Assembly: GCA_041487495.1 (NCBI GenBank)
Contig: JBGPNN010000201.1
Location: 1-6,407 of the forward strand
DNA: 6,407 nucleotides
Source of the DNA: JBGPNN01 sp041487495
GTDB taxonomy: Bacteria; Sysuimicrobiota; Sysuimicrobiia; Sysuimicrobiales; Humicultoraceae
Direction of reading: 5' to 3'
The notes under the pieces are model-generated. The model saw nothing but the letters and a program-made list of their open reading frames with translations. It searched no databases and was not told the DNA's origin. Both the position numbers and the translations under genes were made by a program. This document shows positions 6,084 to 6,407 of the stretch, one piece after another (position 1 is the first letter of the stretch; each line of letters opens with the position of its first letter).

Positions 6084-6407
6084 TCAGCGAATCTCAAATG
6101 TGTCGTTCTTGTAGTTCGACTGGATGAGCCACTTGTTGGGATCGACCTCGATCTGGCGCACGGCGGCCGGTGTGGTCACGGTGACGGTCGCCTCTCCCCG
6201 GCTGGGGACATTGACGCGTTGGATAACGCGCGCCTGACCGGTGCCGAAAGCCACCTCCACGGGCATCGCGCCGGTCCCGGCATTGCGGACGGTGGCCGTC
6301 GTGCGATACTGCCCGTCGTCGGTGAGGCTGGTCGTGGCGGAGGCGATCACGAAGTCGGGCACGACCACCTGGGAGATCCACTGGTCGAAGTACCACTCGA
6401 GCTTCTG
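6084..6407 (-). CDS. C-terminal end of an M1-type metallopeptidase-like protein (partial)
   Basis: This minus-strand frame is open from the window edge to a TGA at 6086-6084, giving the last 107 residues of a protein whose start lies outside. It begins QKLEWYFDQWISQ, which resembles the segment after the catalytic domain of M1 aminopeptidases, where W(F/Y)F.QW is followed by a short loop and a Pro. The rest, about 85 residues, is a predicted beta-sandwich with alternating hydrophobic strands (the ATTSL, TATVRN, VEVAF and ATVTVTTP stretches) and ends DPNKWLIQSNYKNDTFEIR. This matches the beta-rich C-terminal part that closes many bacterial M1-like proteins, where the DP..WLL..N..N ending recurs. 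The catalytic HExxH motif would be upstream and cannot be checked. An alternative is another secreted protein with a CARDB-like domain. The downstream riboswitch promoter starts a separate transcript. Confidence 0.6.
   Translation of the reverse strand, partial: QKLEWYFDQWISQVVVPDFVIASATTSLTDDGQYRTTATVRNAGTGAMPVEVAFGTGQARVIQRVNVPSRGEATVTVTTPAAVRQIEVDPNKWLIQSNYKNDTFEIR

Overview
The window comes from a high-G+C bacterium. Long coding stretches show strong G/C preference at third codon positions, and antisense open frames are long, as expected at this composition. A class I SAM (S-box) riboswitch and a GerMN-domain lipid-anchored or membrane-anchored protein point towards a Terrabacteria-type lineage (high-G+C Firmicutes relatives, Chloroflexota, Armatimonadota or the CSP1-3/Sysuimicrobiota group). 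This placement is inference; no rRNA or phylogenetic marker other than ligA is present.

Layout: 1-241 is non-coding as far as I can tell, is less G+C rich (about 52% over the first 120 bases by hand count), and holds three imperfect direct repeats at 24-25 bp spacing. A small orphan regulator with a C-terminal LuxR-type helix-turn-helix is the only plus-strand gene (242-748). Everything else is on the minus strand. Read in the direction of transcription (right to left) it is: the C-terminal end of an M1-aminopeptidase-like protein (6084-6407, cut by the window edge); a promoter, a SAM-I riboswitch and its Rho-independent terminator (6055-5867); thrB homoserine kinase; a divergent threonine-synthase-like PLP enzyme; a CysO-like sulfur carrier protein ending in Gly-Gly; ligA NAD-dependent DNA ligase; and a GerMN-domain protein.

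How the genes fit together: thrB, the thrC-like gene and the cysO-like gene are tightly coupled (11-bp overlap between the first two, and a stop codon inside the Shine-Dalgarno sequence between the last two), so one SAM-repressed transcript probably carries all three. Homoserine kinase makes O-phosphohomoserine (OPH). A SAM-OFF switch and a sulfur carrier protein make little sense for a purely threonine operon. They make good sense if the thrC-like enzyme takes sulfur from the carrier thiocarboxylate and makes homocysteine from OPH, as mycobacterial CysM makes cysteine from O-phosphoserine with CysO thiocarboxylate. The thrC-like protein also departs from the usual threonine synthase motifs around the PLP lysine. 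This is the most interesting hypothesis in the window. The ligA and gerMN genes look like an ordinary housekeeping pair downstream.
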